Source of the DNA: Lewinellaceae bacterium
GTDB taxonomy: Bacteria > Bacteroidota > Bacteroidia > Chitinophagales > Saprospiraceae
Reading direction: 5' to 3'
Length of the DNA stretch: 64,000 bases
Assembly (NCBI GenBank): GCA_020636375.1
Contig: JACJXZ010000003.1
Span: 620,001-684,000, forward strand
In this document: one piece after another, positions 53,206-60,997 of the stretch
How the letters are laid out: every line of letters starts with the position of its first letter
Position numbering within the stretch: the first letter of the stretch is position 1
Program-made: the position numbers and the translations under genes
The notes under the pieces: generated by a model
Database searches by the model: none
Told to the model about the DNA's origin: nothing
Seen by the model: only the letters and a program-made list of their open reading frames with translations

Positions 53206-53297
53206 AGGGGAAGCCTGCGTTGTCAGAGATGTTGCCGCTATTTCATATTGGCGTCTTTGATATCGAAAGGTTCAAGTGTTTTGTTCCTAAAAATTTA

Positions 53298-53305
53298 TAT
53301 TTTTG
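53298..53305 (+). promoter_or_regulatory. -7 promoter box of the AbiE pair
   Basis: TATTTTTG, exact TAnnTTTG, 13 bases before the AbiEi ATG at 53319; a TTTG 14 bases further upstream is close for a -33 element. A short leader results. Confidence 0.5.
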
Positions 53306-53318
53306 TAAAAAAAACGGA

Positions 53319-53933
53319 ATGAATTTTCAGGAATTTCGGAATGTTTTCCACACCCAAAAAATATTTTCCACTGGTGACATCGCCAAAGTATGGACGAATT
53401 TTAATTATGTAAATCTGGTAAACTGGCAGGAGAAAGGTTATCTGATCAAGCTCCGTAACACTTGGTATGCGTTCCCTGATACACTTAAAACGGAAGCAGA
53501 TTTGTATTTCCTGGCCAACCGCCTTCGCCAACCTTCCTACGTTTCCCTGGAAACGGCCCTTCGATTTTTCAACTGGATTCCGGAGAGCGTGTTTAGTATC
53601 ACCTCTGTTACGACTGCTAAACCTGCTGAATGGCGTACGCCTGTTGGTCATTTTACATATCGCTCTTTGCAGTCGCGCCTTTTTTTTGGCTATCAGCCAG
53701 TAGAGGGAGAGGGCGCTGCCTTCAACATAGCAGACCCGGAAAAGACCTTGCTCGATCTGCTCTATTTTTATCCCCGGCTGACAGAAGCGCCTGATTTTAA
53801 ATCGCTTCGGCTTAACCAGGAAGAAATTGCCACACGGCTCGACCTTTCCCGTTTGGATAATTACCTTGTCCTTATCGCTTCGCCTACGCTGGAATCCAGG
53901 TGGCGAAACCTTCAAAAATTTCTTGCTTTATGA
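53319..53933 (+). CDS. AbiEi-like antitoxin (type IV toxin-antitoxin)
   Basis: A 204-residue protein resembling AbiEi/Rv2827c-type antitoxins: an N-terminal winged-helix with a K-x-Y-L-I-K-L-R-N-T-W-Y strand near residue 45, a middle region with S-Y-V-S-L-E-T-A-L near 75, and the D-P-E-K-T-L-L-D-L-L motif near 145. The antitoxin usually also represses its own promoter. The start ATG at 53319 lies shortly after a -7 box. The region is AT-richer than the neighbours. It overlaps the toxin gene by four bases. Confidence 0.85.
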   Translation: MNFQEFRNVFHTQKIFSTGDIAKVWTNFNYVNLVNWQEKGYLIKLRNTWYAFPDTLKTEADLYFLANRLRQPSYVSLETALRFFNWIPESVFSITSVTTAKPAEWRTPVGHFTYRSLQSRLFFGYQPVEGEGAAFNIADPEKTLLDLLYFYPRLTEAPDFKSLRLNQEEIATRLDLSRLDNYLVLIASPTLESRWRNLQKFLAL

Positions 53934-54709
53934 TGAGCCTCGAACAAATTGCCCGTTTTTTCCCAACTCAACTGTCTTTGCAAAAACGGGCCATGTTGAG
54001 GGAATACCTGCAATGCGTGATTTTGGAGATTCTCTTTGAAAGCTCTTTCGCTACAAAATTCAGTTTCCTGGGAGGCACTTGCCTGCGCTTGGTACACGGC
54101 AATTCCCGTTTTTCGGAAGACCTCGATTTCGACAATTTTGGATTGACCGATACTGACTTCGACGCCGTAGCTGAACATATCCAAAAGGGACTCGTGCGGC
54201 AAGGTTTCAGGGTGGAAGTGTCTAATGTTCATCGGGGCGCATACCGCTGCAATATTCGCTTTCCCGGCTTATTGTTTCAAGAAGGGCTGAGCGGGCACCG
54301 GGAAGAGAAAATCCTTATTCAGTTGGATACACAAAGCCAGGGGTTTTCCTTCCAACCCCAAACCTTCGTACTCGCCCGCTTCGGCTTGTTCACCCGCTTG
54401 GTTGTTACCCCGCCGGACTTGCTGCTTGCCCAAAAACTATACACCTTGGTTAATCGCCCCCGTGCAAAAGGGCGAGATTACTTTGATGTAGTGTTCCTTT
54501 TCTCTCAAGCCTACCGACCCAACTACGCTTACCTCGAAGCAAAAATGTCGGCAAGTACGCCTGAGTTGCTCCGTGAAACCATTTCAAAACTGCTCGACGA
54601 GGTGGATTTGGCGGATTTGGCTGCTGATGTCCGGCCGTTTCTCTTTCATCCTGAGGACGACAGGCGCGTTCGATATTTCCGGGAATTTTGGGAACAGGTA
54701 AATTTGTAA
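53930..54709 (+). CDS. AbiEii/AbiGii-type nucleotidyltransferase toxin
   Basis: A 259-residue nucleotidyltransferase toxin of the AbiEii (DUF1814) family. The G-G-T-x-L-R-L motif near residue 43 and the S-E-D-L-D-F motif near residue 58 form the metal site. K-G-R-D-Y-F-D near residue 185 is the third conserved motif. The ATG at 53930 overlaps the antitoxin stop (ATGA). Known members transfer nucleotides to tRNA and give phage abortive infection; the target here is not known. Confidence 0.87.
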   Translation: MMSLEQIARFFPTQLSLQKRAMLREYLQCVILEILFESSFATKFSFLGGTCLRLVHGNSRFSEDLDFDNFGLTDTDFDAVAEHIQKGLVRQGFRVEVSNVHRGAYRCNIRFPGLLFQEGLSGHREEKILIQLDTQSQGFSFQPQTFVLARFGLFTRLVVTPPDLLLAQKLYTLVNRPRAKGRDYFDVVFLFSQAYRPNYAYLEAKMSASTPELLRETISKLLDEVDLADLAADVRPFLFHPEDDRRVRYFREFWEQVNL

Positions 54710-54759
54710 AGGAATCCTCATCAAAAGGCGTTCAGATAAGATTAACTAAATCAACCAGC

Positions 54760-55503
54760 ATGCCCTATACCCTCGAAATATGCTGCGATTCCGCCGCCTC
54801 CGCCATTGCAGCTGCCCGGGGCGGCGCCCATCGGATTGAACTTTGTGAAAACCTGGCCCAGGGAGGCGTGACGCCCAGCGCTGCCAAGATCAAAATAGTC
54901 AAAGCGCAGCTTGCCATTCCCGTATTTGTGCTGATCCGGCCCCGCAAGGCGGACTTTTTGTACAGCGGGCTGGAGTTTGAGGTCATGCTGGAGGATATCC
55001 GGCAGGCCAAGGCTCTGGGGGCTGACGGCATCGTCTCCGGGGCGCTGCATGCCGATGGCACGATCGATGAGGGCCGTACGCGCCAGATGGTGGAAACGGC
55101 CGCTCCGTTGCCGTTTACCTTTCACCGCGCCTTTGATATGTGCCGGGACCCGCTGGCGGCAATCGATCTGCTGGCGGGCCTGGGGGTGAAGCGCATCCTG
55201 ACCTCCGGCCAGCAACCTACGGCATTGGAAGGCAGAGCCAATATCGAGCGTTATGTAAAACACGCCGGCGGCCGGATCGGCATCATGGCCTGTGGCGAAC
55301 TGCTGCCGGACAATATCGGCGCGCTTTTGAGTATCCGGGGCCTGACGGAGTTTCACTCCGCTGCCCGAAAAGAGGTGAAGAGCCGGATGGCGTATACCGG
55401 GGGCGTCAATATGGGGGATGAAGCAGTCCAGGAGGAATTTCGCTGGCAGGAGGTGGACGAGAGGCTGGTGAGTGGAATGAAAAATGTACTCGATCAATAC
55501 TGA
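54760..55503 (+). CDS. cutC: Copper homeostasis protein CutC family
   Basis: A 247-residue TIM-barrel protein. The N-terminal E-I-C-C-D-S motif and R-I-E-L-C-E-N-L-A-Q-G-G-V-T-P are the family signature, and F-H-R-A-F-D near residue 125 is conserved. CutC was named for copper tolerance, but its biochemical activity is uncertain. The start is the ATG at 54760, 50 bases after the toxin gene. Confidence 0.93.
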   Translation: MPYTLEICCDSAASAIAAARGGAHRIELCENLAQGGVTPSAAKIKIVKAQLAIPVFVLIRPRKADFLYSGLEFEVMLEDIRQAKALGADGIVSGALHADGTIDEGRTRQMVETAAPLPFTFHRAFDMCRDPLAAIDLLAGLGVKRILTSGQQPTALEGRANIERYVKHAGGRIGIMACGELLPDNIGALLSIRGLTEFHSAARKEVKSRMAYTGGVNMGDEAVQEEFRWQEVDERLVSGMKNVLDQY

Positions 55504-55536
55504 AAATTGTTTTTGGCTTGACAAGCGGCCTTACTT

Positions 55537-55764
55537 CTATCCCAACCCCAGATACCCGATCCATCCAAAATTCTCCATCACGATCCACGCGATGAAAACG
55601 AGGTAGAGGAAAAGCAGGAACCAGCATTCTGTTTTGCTCAGCACCAGTTGCGTGCGCAGGGTCGTGAACAGGACGATGGCAGCCAGGGTAAGGAAGCCCA
55701 TCAGGGGGATAGCTACTGCGAAGTCCAGGGTAGCGCTGCCCGCGATCAGTATCCCGGCAGGCAA
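55537..55764 (-). pseudogene. Fragment of a Na+/Ca2+ exchanger-like gene (3' end)
   Basis: An open frame of 75 codons with two to three hydrophobic segments. The pattern A-T-L-D-F-A-V-A-I-P-L-M-G-F and the end segment F-L-L-F-L-Y-L-V-F-I-A-W-I-V resemble the last helices of CaCA-type calcium/sodium antiporters. The remaining about 250 residues are missing: upstream lies unrelated sequence and then the permease gene. Probably the remnant of a deleted gene. Confidence 0.55.
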
Positions 55765-55859
55765 GGCAAATTAACACATTGCAAGTTAGCAGACAAAGGA
55801 CTACCTTTACAGATGAATCCCCGTTGGCCTGAAATCCATCCTTTAGATAAACACCGGTT

Positions 55860-57110
55860 ATGTTCGACCGAGATAAATGGCAGGAGATCCTCATCACCAT
55901 CCGGCAGAATAAATGGCGTACCCTGGCTACGGCCTTCGGCGTATTCTGGGGAATTCTCATGCTGGTGCTCCTGCTGGGTGCCGGGCAGGGGATGCAGAAC
56001 GGGGTGGTCAGCAGCATGATCCTCGATGCGACCAATAGCATATGGTTCTTCACCAGCCGTACATCCCTGCCGTATCAGGGCCTTCCACCCGGCAGGATGC
56101 TCGAATTTACAGAAGAGGACCTGCAATACATAGAAAACAATGTGGAAGGCGTGGAATACATCGCTCCCGAGAACTGGCTGGTGGGCAATTTCAATATCGT
56201 CCGGGGCGCCAAATCCTCCCCTTTCATGGTTCTCGGTGCCGGGAAGGACTATTTCAAGATCAAGATTTATCAGGATTACCTGGCCGGGCGCAAGCTGAAT
56301 TTCAACGACAACCTGGAGAGCCGGAAAGTCTGCGTGATCGGCGACCGGGTGGCCAATGTGCTTTTCGAGGCCGGGGAAAGCCCGGTCGGGGAAGAGATCC
56401 TGATCAAGGGCAGCGTCTTCAAGGTTGTCGGCCTGTTTCACGACGAAGGCTGGGGCGGGCAGTTCTCCGAGCGGATATACATTCCGTTCAGCACGTTTCA
56501 GCGCACGTACAATCCGGAGCGCAGCGTCCGCCTTTTTGCCGTAACCACCCGGGCCGGTTATTCCGGCAAGGAGCTGGAACAACGGATACTCACCCTGCTC
56601 AAGCAGCGCCACATCGTTCATCCCGATGACAACCAGGCCTTCTGGTCGCACAACCAGGAGGAAAACTACCGCTCGGTGATGGGCCTGTTCGCCGGTATCA
56701 AAACCTTCGTATGGCTCGTCGGGCTGGGTACGCTGATTGCCGGCATTGTCGGCGTTAGCAACATCATGATGATCGTGGTCAAAGACCGCACCCGGGAGAT
56801 CGGCATCCGCAAGGCTGTCGGCGCCACTCCCTGGTCGATCATCAGCATGATCCTCCAGGAGGCCATATTGATTACCGGAGTGGCCGGCTACCTGGGCATC
56901 GTGGCGGGCGTCGGGCTTTTGTACGGCCTCAACCGCATCATGGCACTGGCCGACGCCGATATTGAATATTTCGCCAATCCCAGCGTCAACCTGCAGGTGA
57001 TCTTCGCCGCGCTGCTGGTCCTGATCGTTTCCGGTGCCCTTGCCGGGCTGATCCCGGCCAGGCGAGCGGCCCTGATCCCGCCGGTGGAAGCGCTGAGGGA
57101 TGGGGTGTGA
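55860..57110 (+). CDS. MacB-type ABC transporter permease, first copy
   Basis: A 416-residue permease. One membrane helix lies near residues 20-42, followed by a MacB-type periplasmic domain (about 50-270), then three helices near 285-305, 335-360 and 385-405. The cytoplasmic coupling motif E-I-G-I-R-K-A-V-G-A lies near 318. No ATP-binding subunit is present in the window next to it. It is clearly paralogous to the next gene. Confidence 0.9.
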   Translation: MFDRDKWQEILITIRQNKWRTLATAFGVFWGILMLVLLLGAGQGMQNGVVSSMILDATNSIWFFTSRTSLPYQGLPPGRMLEFTEEDLQYIENNVEGVEYIAPENWLVGNFNIVRGAKSSPFMVLGAGKDYFKIKIYQDYLAGRKLNFNDNLESRKVCVIGDRVANVLFEAGESPVGEEILIKGSVFKVVGLFHDEGWGGQFSERIYIPFSTFQRTYNPERSVRLFAVTTRAGYSGKELEQRILTLLKQRHIVHPDDNQAFWSHNQEENYRSVMGLFAGIKTFVWLVGLGTLIAGIVGVSNIMMIVVKDRTREIGIRKAVGATPWSIISMILQEAILITGVAGYLGIVAGVGLLYGLNRIMALADADIEYFANPSVNLQVIFAALLVLIVSGALAGLIPARRAALIPPVEALRDGV

Positions 57111-57214
57111 TCTGAAGGAAGTCAGGTTGTCCGTTGATCGTTGCCTGTTTCCTGGCCGACAACCGACAACCAACTTTACCCCGAGCAAAGCCGGGGGGAA
57201 CCAACAACCAACCT

Positions 57215-58465
57215 ATGTTCGACACCGACCGCTGGCAAGAAATCTACCACAGCATCCGCAAGCATCGCCTGCGGACCTTGCTCACCGCCTTTGGCGTTTT
57301 TTGGGGCATATTCATGCTGGCCGTCCTGCTGGGTGCCGGGAGTGGCCTGGAAAATGGCGTGACCCAAAATTTCAACGTGGCCAAGAACGCGGTTTTTATC
57401 TGGACGCAACGCACCAGCATCCCCTATAAAGGCCTGCAGCCCGGCCGTTTTATCCAGTTGAATAATGGCGACCTGCAGGCCTTACGCAACCAGATTCCGG
57501 AACTGGGTGCCCTCAACCCCCGGCTTCGGGTGCCCGGCAGTTACACCATAGAACGCGGCGACGAGAGCGCCTCCTTCACCGTCAATGGCGATGCCCCCGA
57601 AATGTTCGTCATCCGGCCGCTGCTGATGCTGTCCGGCCGGTTCCTCAATCATTCGGACCTGGCGGAGAAGCGCAAGGTGGCGGTCATCGGCGACCGGGTC
57701 CGGGAGGTATTGTTCAAGGATGGGGCCGACCCCATTGGGGCATTCATTCAGATCAAAGGCGTTCCCTTCCGGGTGGTGGGCACTTTTGGGAGCCAAACCA
57801 CCAATGAGGGCGCTATCGAAGACCTGCAAACCATCCATATCCCGATTTCCACCCTTCAGGTCACGTTCAACCGCCCGAACGAGATCGATTATTTTGCCTG
57901 TGTGCCGCAACCCGGCGTACCGGCGGCGGTGCTCGAAGAGAAGATGTTGGCCCTGCTCAAACAGCGGCACATTGTGGCGCCGGAGGACGAGCGGGCCTTC
58001 GGCTCCGAGAATGTCGAGCGGGAATTCCGGGAGGTACAGAACCTCTTCATCGGCATCCGGGGGTTCAGCTGGCTGGTTGCCATCGGCACTATCATTGCCG
58101 GAGCGGTAGGGGTTGGTAACATCATGGCCATCATCGTCAAGGAGCGCACCAAGGAGATCGGCATCCGCAAGTCGCTGGGCGCTACCCCCTGGTCGATCGT
58201 CAGCATGATCCTGCAGGAAGCCCTGGTCATCACCGGCGTTGCCGGGTACATCGGCCTGGCGGCAGGCTGCGCCACCATTGCCGGGATCAGTTACGCCCTG
58301 AAAGAATTCGGCATGGAGTCGGAGTTTTTTGCCAACCCGGAGATCAACCTGGGCACGGCCGTTACGGCTATCGTTGTGCTGACCCTGACCGGGCTGGTAG
58401 CGGGGCTGATCCCCGGGCTGAGGGCGGCGTCGGTCAATCCGGTGGTGGCGCTTAGGGATGAGTGA
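57215..58465 (+). CDS. MacB-type ABC transporter permease, second copy
   Basis: A 416-residue permease with the same layout as its upstream neighbour: M-F-D-T-D-R-W-Q-E-I at the start, an N-terminal helix, a periplasmic domain, E-I-G-I-R-K-S-L-G-A near 318 and three C-terminal helices. The start is the ATG at 57215. Equal length and colinear motifs show a tandem duplication. The ATPase subunit must be encoded elsewhere. Confidence 0.9.
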   Translation: MFDTDRWQEIYHSIRKHRLRTLLTAFGVFWGIFMLAVLLGAGSGLENGVTQNFNVAKNAVFIWTQRTSIPYKGLQPGRFIQLNNGDLQALRNQIPELGALNPRLRVPGSYTIERGDESASFTVNGDAPEMFVIRPLLMLSGRFLNHSDLAEKRKVAVIGDRVREVLFKDGADPIGAFIQIKGVPFRVVGTFGSQTTNEGAIEDLQTIHIPISTLQVTFNRPNEIDYFACVPQPGVPAAVLEEKMLALLKQRHIVAPEDERAFGSENVEREFREVQNLFIGIRGFSWLVAIGTIIAGAVGVGNIMAIIVKERTKEIGIRKSLGATPWSIVSMILQEALVITGVAGYIGLAAGCATIAGISYALKEFGMESEFFANPEINLGTAVTAIVVLTLTGLVAGLIPGLRAASVNPVVALRDE

Positions 58466-58501
58466 GAAGCGGGCTATTGGTGAATGGTTTACCTGGATGG
58501 C

Positions 58502-60073
58502 TTATTCCATGGTCTTCAACCTGCCATCCAGTTGTTTGTCCAGAAAGCCGATGCCGAAGAGAAGGATTTTTTTGCCGCTGCTCTGATATGGTTCATAATA
58601 TTTTTTTGTTTCGATTTGCTGAAGGGCCTGCTTCGATAAGGTGGCGGCCTATTTTTCCGTGCCGGCGGCAAACTTGAATTCGATAATATAAACCTTATCC
58701 GGAAGTTCGAGTACAGCGTCGATGCGGCCTTTATCGGTTTCTTTCTCCAGGAGCAGCTGCATGCCCACCAGGCGGAGCATCAGGTAAACCAGGGAGTGAT
58801 AATAGGCTTCCTTCGGGATATGCAAACGAGCTGGAATGTCGGAAAGGAAAGCCTGTAGTCTTTTTATGAAATCTTCGGGCCGTTCTTCCCGGAGGGCGTC
58901 GCGGAGTTCCAGGGCTTCCGGCTGTATTTCGAATTAATCCTTTTCCACGAAGGCGGCGGCGAGGTAAGTCATGAAGGCATAGCGTACCTCATCGTTGGGA
59001 TAGTCCAAATAAAAGCGTTGCGAAAACCCTTCATATTCAACCCGTTTAATGGTCAGGTATCCGGTTTGAAAGAGCAAGGGCGCCAGAGGCAGGTTTTTGA
59101 TCTGCATGGAACTGCCTTCCAGGTCGTTGGCTTTGAGATTTTCGAAAGCCTCCGGCAATTGTTTTTGTTTTTTTATGAGGTCGACCAGGAAGGTGGGCGT
59201 ACCGGTGGAAAACCAGTAGTTACCAAAATTTTTGTCAATGAAGAACTTGAAAAGGGAAAACGGATTGTACAGCTTATGCACCCCATCCCAGGAAAAACCA
59301 TTATATTTGTCCCGGACTGCTTGCATAAATTCTTCTTCGTCGGCCTTAAATTTATCGCGAACGGCTTCTAAGTGCAGTTTAAAATAGCTTTCGAGTTCCT
59401 CCTGAGAAAAGCCAACGATCTGGCTATAGGCATCCGTCATCGAAATATCCTCCAGGTTGTTCATGCCCGAGAATACGCTTACCTTTGCAAAGCGGCTGAC
59501 GCCGGTTAGCATCACAAAGCGCAGATAGGCGTCCAGCCCTTTCATAGTGCCATAGAGGCTGCGCAATACTTCCCGGTTCTCCATGAACTTTTCTTCATTC
59601 GACAAGGTATCTACCAGCGGTTTATCGTATTCGTCTACCAGTATCACCACCTTGCCCAGTTGCTGGTGCAGCTTTTGCACCAACTCGATAAAGGCATCGG
59701 CTATAATGGTATTTTCCAGCTTGATCTTGTACTCATTCCCGATCCGAACCAGATGGTTGTGCAATGATTTTTCGAAAGTTGCCCGGTCCTTTTTGTATTC
59801 CACAAAAGAATAGTCGATGTGGATAACCGGGTGTTGTTTCCATTCTTTTTCCTGGCTATGAATGAACAAGCCCCGAAACAAGTCTTCCCTGCCCTGAAAA
59901 AAGGATTTCAACGTAGTCAGCAGCAGGGATTTTCCAAAACGGCGGGGGCGGGAGAGGAAAAAATAAGCGCCTTGGTTGATCAGTTTATTAAGGTAGTGAG
60001 TTTTGTCGACGTATAAATAACCTCCTTCTATTATCTTTTCAAATGTCTGTATGCTTATGGGCAGGTTTTTCAT
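58502..60073 (-). pseudogene. AAA-ATPase/PD-(D/E)XK nuclease gene with two in-frame stops
   Basis: The full frame (524 codons) reads as an AAA-ATPase-like N-domain plus a C-terminal PD-(D/E)XK nuclease domain (DUF1703-type family). N-terminal motifs: R-P-R-R-F-G-K-S-L-L near residue 45 (P-loop) and V-D-E-Y-D-K-P-L near 150. The frame is interrupted by TAA at 58934-58936 and TAG at 58649-58651, but continues without frameshift to a TAA at 58502. The nuclease part keeps G-R-I-D and I-I-E-F-K. The upstream ORF alone would make 379 residues. Start taken as ATG at 60073. Confidence 0.85.
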
Positions 60074-60247
60074 TCCTTGCTTTTCTGCAAATATAAGGGT
60101 TTTGTCCTTCAAAATATGATTGAAGAGTATCCGCTACCTTATAAAGGCATTCCTTATATACAATTGCGGAAATAACCTGTTAGGCCGAAGTGAAAAGCAT
60201 TCAGACAAGGACTCTTTTTGCCAACTTCCGATTTCTTTTTCCTCGCA

Positions 60248-60277
60248 TTGAACTTTCCCATTATTATTGTATTTTTG
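60248..60277 (+). promoter_or_regulatory. Promoter of the CBS gene
   Basis: TTG at 60248-60250, 19-base spacer, TATTTTTG at 60270-60277. Both elements match the Bacteroidota pattern. The leader to the ATG at 60333 is about 50 bases. Confidence 0.65.
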
Positions 60278-60332
60278 ACACTATCCAGGCTTTGGGGCTT
60301 TTGCCCCGGGTTTGTTATCAAAAACGAAAACT

Positions 60333-60761
60333 ATGGATCTCAAAGCTCCTGTTTCCACCATAATGACCACGGACCTCAAGACGGCCGGCCCGGAGGACGC
60401 TACGACGGTTTTGGATGATATTTTTAAGCAGAACCGTTTTCACCACGTCCCCATCGTCAATGATGAAAAGAGAGTGGTCGGCATCATCAGCAAGTCCGAC
60501 TTTCTGTATCTGCTGCGCGGGTACACCGTTCATGAAACCGACCGGTTCCGGGAATCGGCTAAGCTGCGCGGCTTCAAGGTGAAGGAGATCATGCACGGAG
60601 AGGTGGTTACCATCCGCGAAGATACGTCCATCCGCGAGGCGGTGGCTTTGTTGTCGGAAAACCGCTTTCGTTCCCTGCCGGTCGTCAACAGCAAAAGCGA
60701 GCTGGTGGGGATAGTGACCACCCACGACATCATCGACATGGTCAATGAGCTGGAAGATTGA
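60333..60761 (+). CDS. Two-CBS-domain protein
   Basis: A 142-residue protein made only of two CBS domains (about 1-65 and 80-140), a Bateman module that normally senses adenosine nucleotides. Start is the ATG at 60333; a TTG at 60312 is less likely. Target unknown. A second CBS protein lies at 27152-27811. Confidence 0.9.
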   Translation: MDLKAPVSTIMTTDLKTAGPEDATTVLDDIFKQNRFHHVPIVNDEKRVVGIISKSDFLYLLRGYTVHETDRFRESAKLRGFKVKEIMHGEVVTIREDTSIREAVALLSENRFRSLPVVNSKSELVGIVTTHDIIDMVNELED

Positions 60762-60997
60762 GGGGAAAAAGCAAGTCCTGGCAGTTATTGGTTATTGGTT
60801 CAAGGGTGGGCCAACCGTAGTTATTGGTTGCTCGCAACTATTGACGTCAGCGGCAGAAAATGCCCGGATTTGCCCCAGTTCCGAAGGTAGCCCAGGCTAT
60901 TTTCCGGCAAGTATGCCCGAAGCCTGGCTTACCGGAGGCTCCCCACCTCCAAGGTTCTCAACCTTAACCTCAACCTTAACCTCAAACCCCACAACAC
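60762..60997. other. Intergenic with short repeats, no gene seen
   Basis: 236 bases between the convergent CBS and sensor-kinase genes. It contains TTATTGGTTATTGGTT (also seen near 19937) and a 12-base tandem AACCTTAACCTC twice at 60961-60984. No clear terminator hairpin. Confidence 0.5.

Noticed and set aside
53104..53322. 72-codon frame over the tandem array
   Set aside because: Translation is only the repeat (G-D-R-E-T-G-R-Q), created by the 8-bp units.
55746..57188. 480-codon minus-strand frame over the first permease
   Set aside because: Antisense shadow; the permease on the plus strand has clear membrane and coupling motifs.
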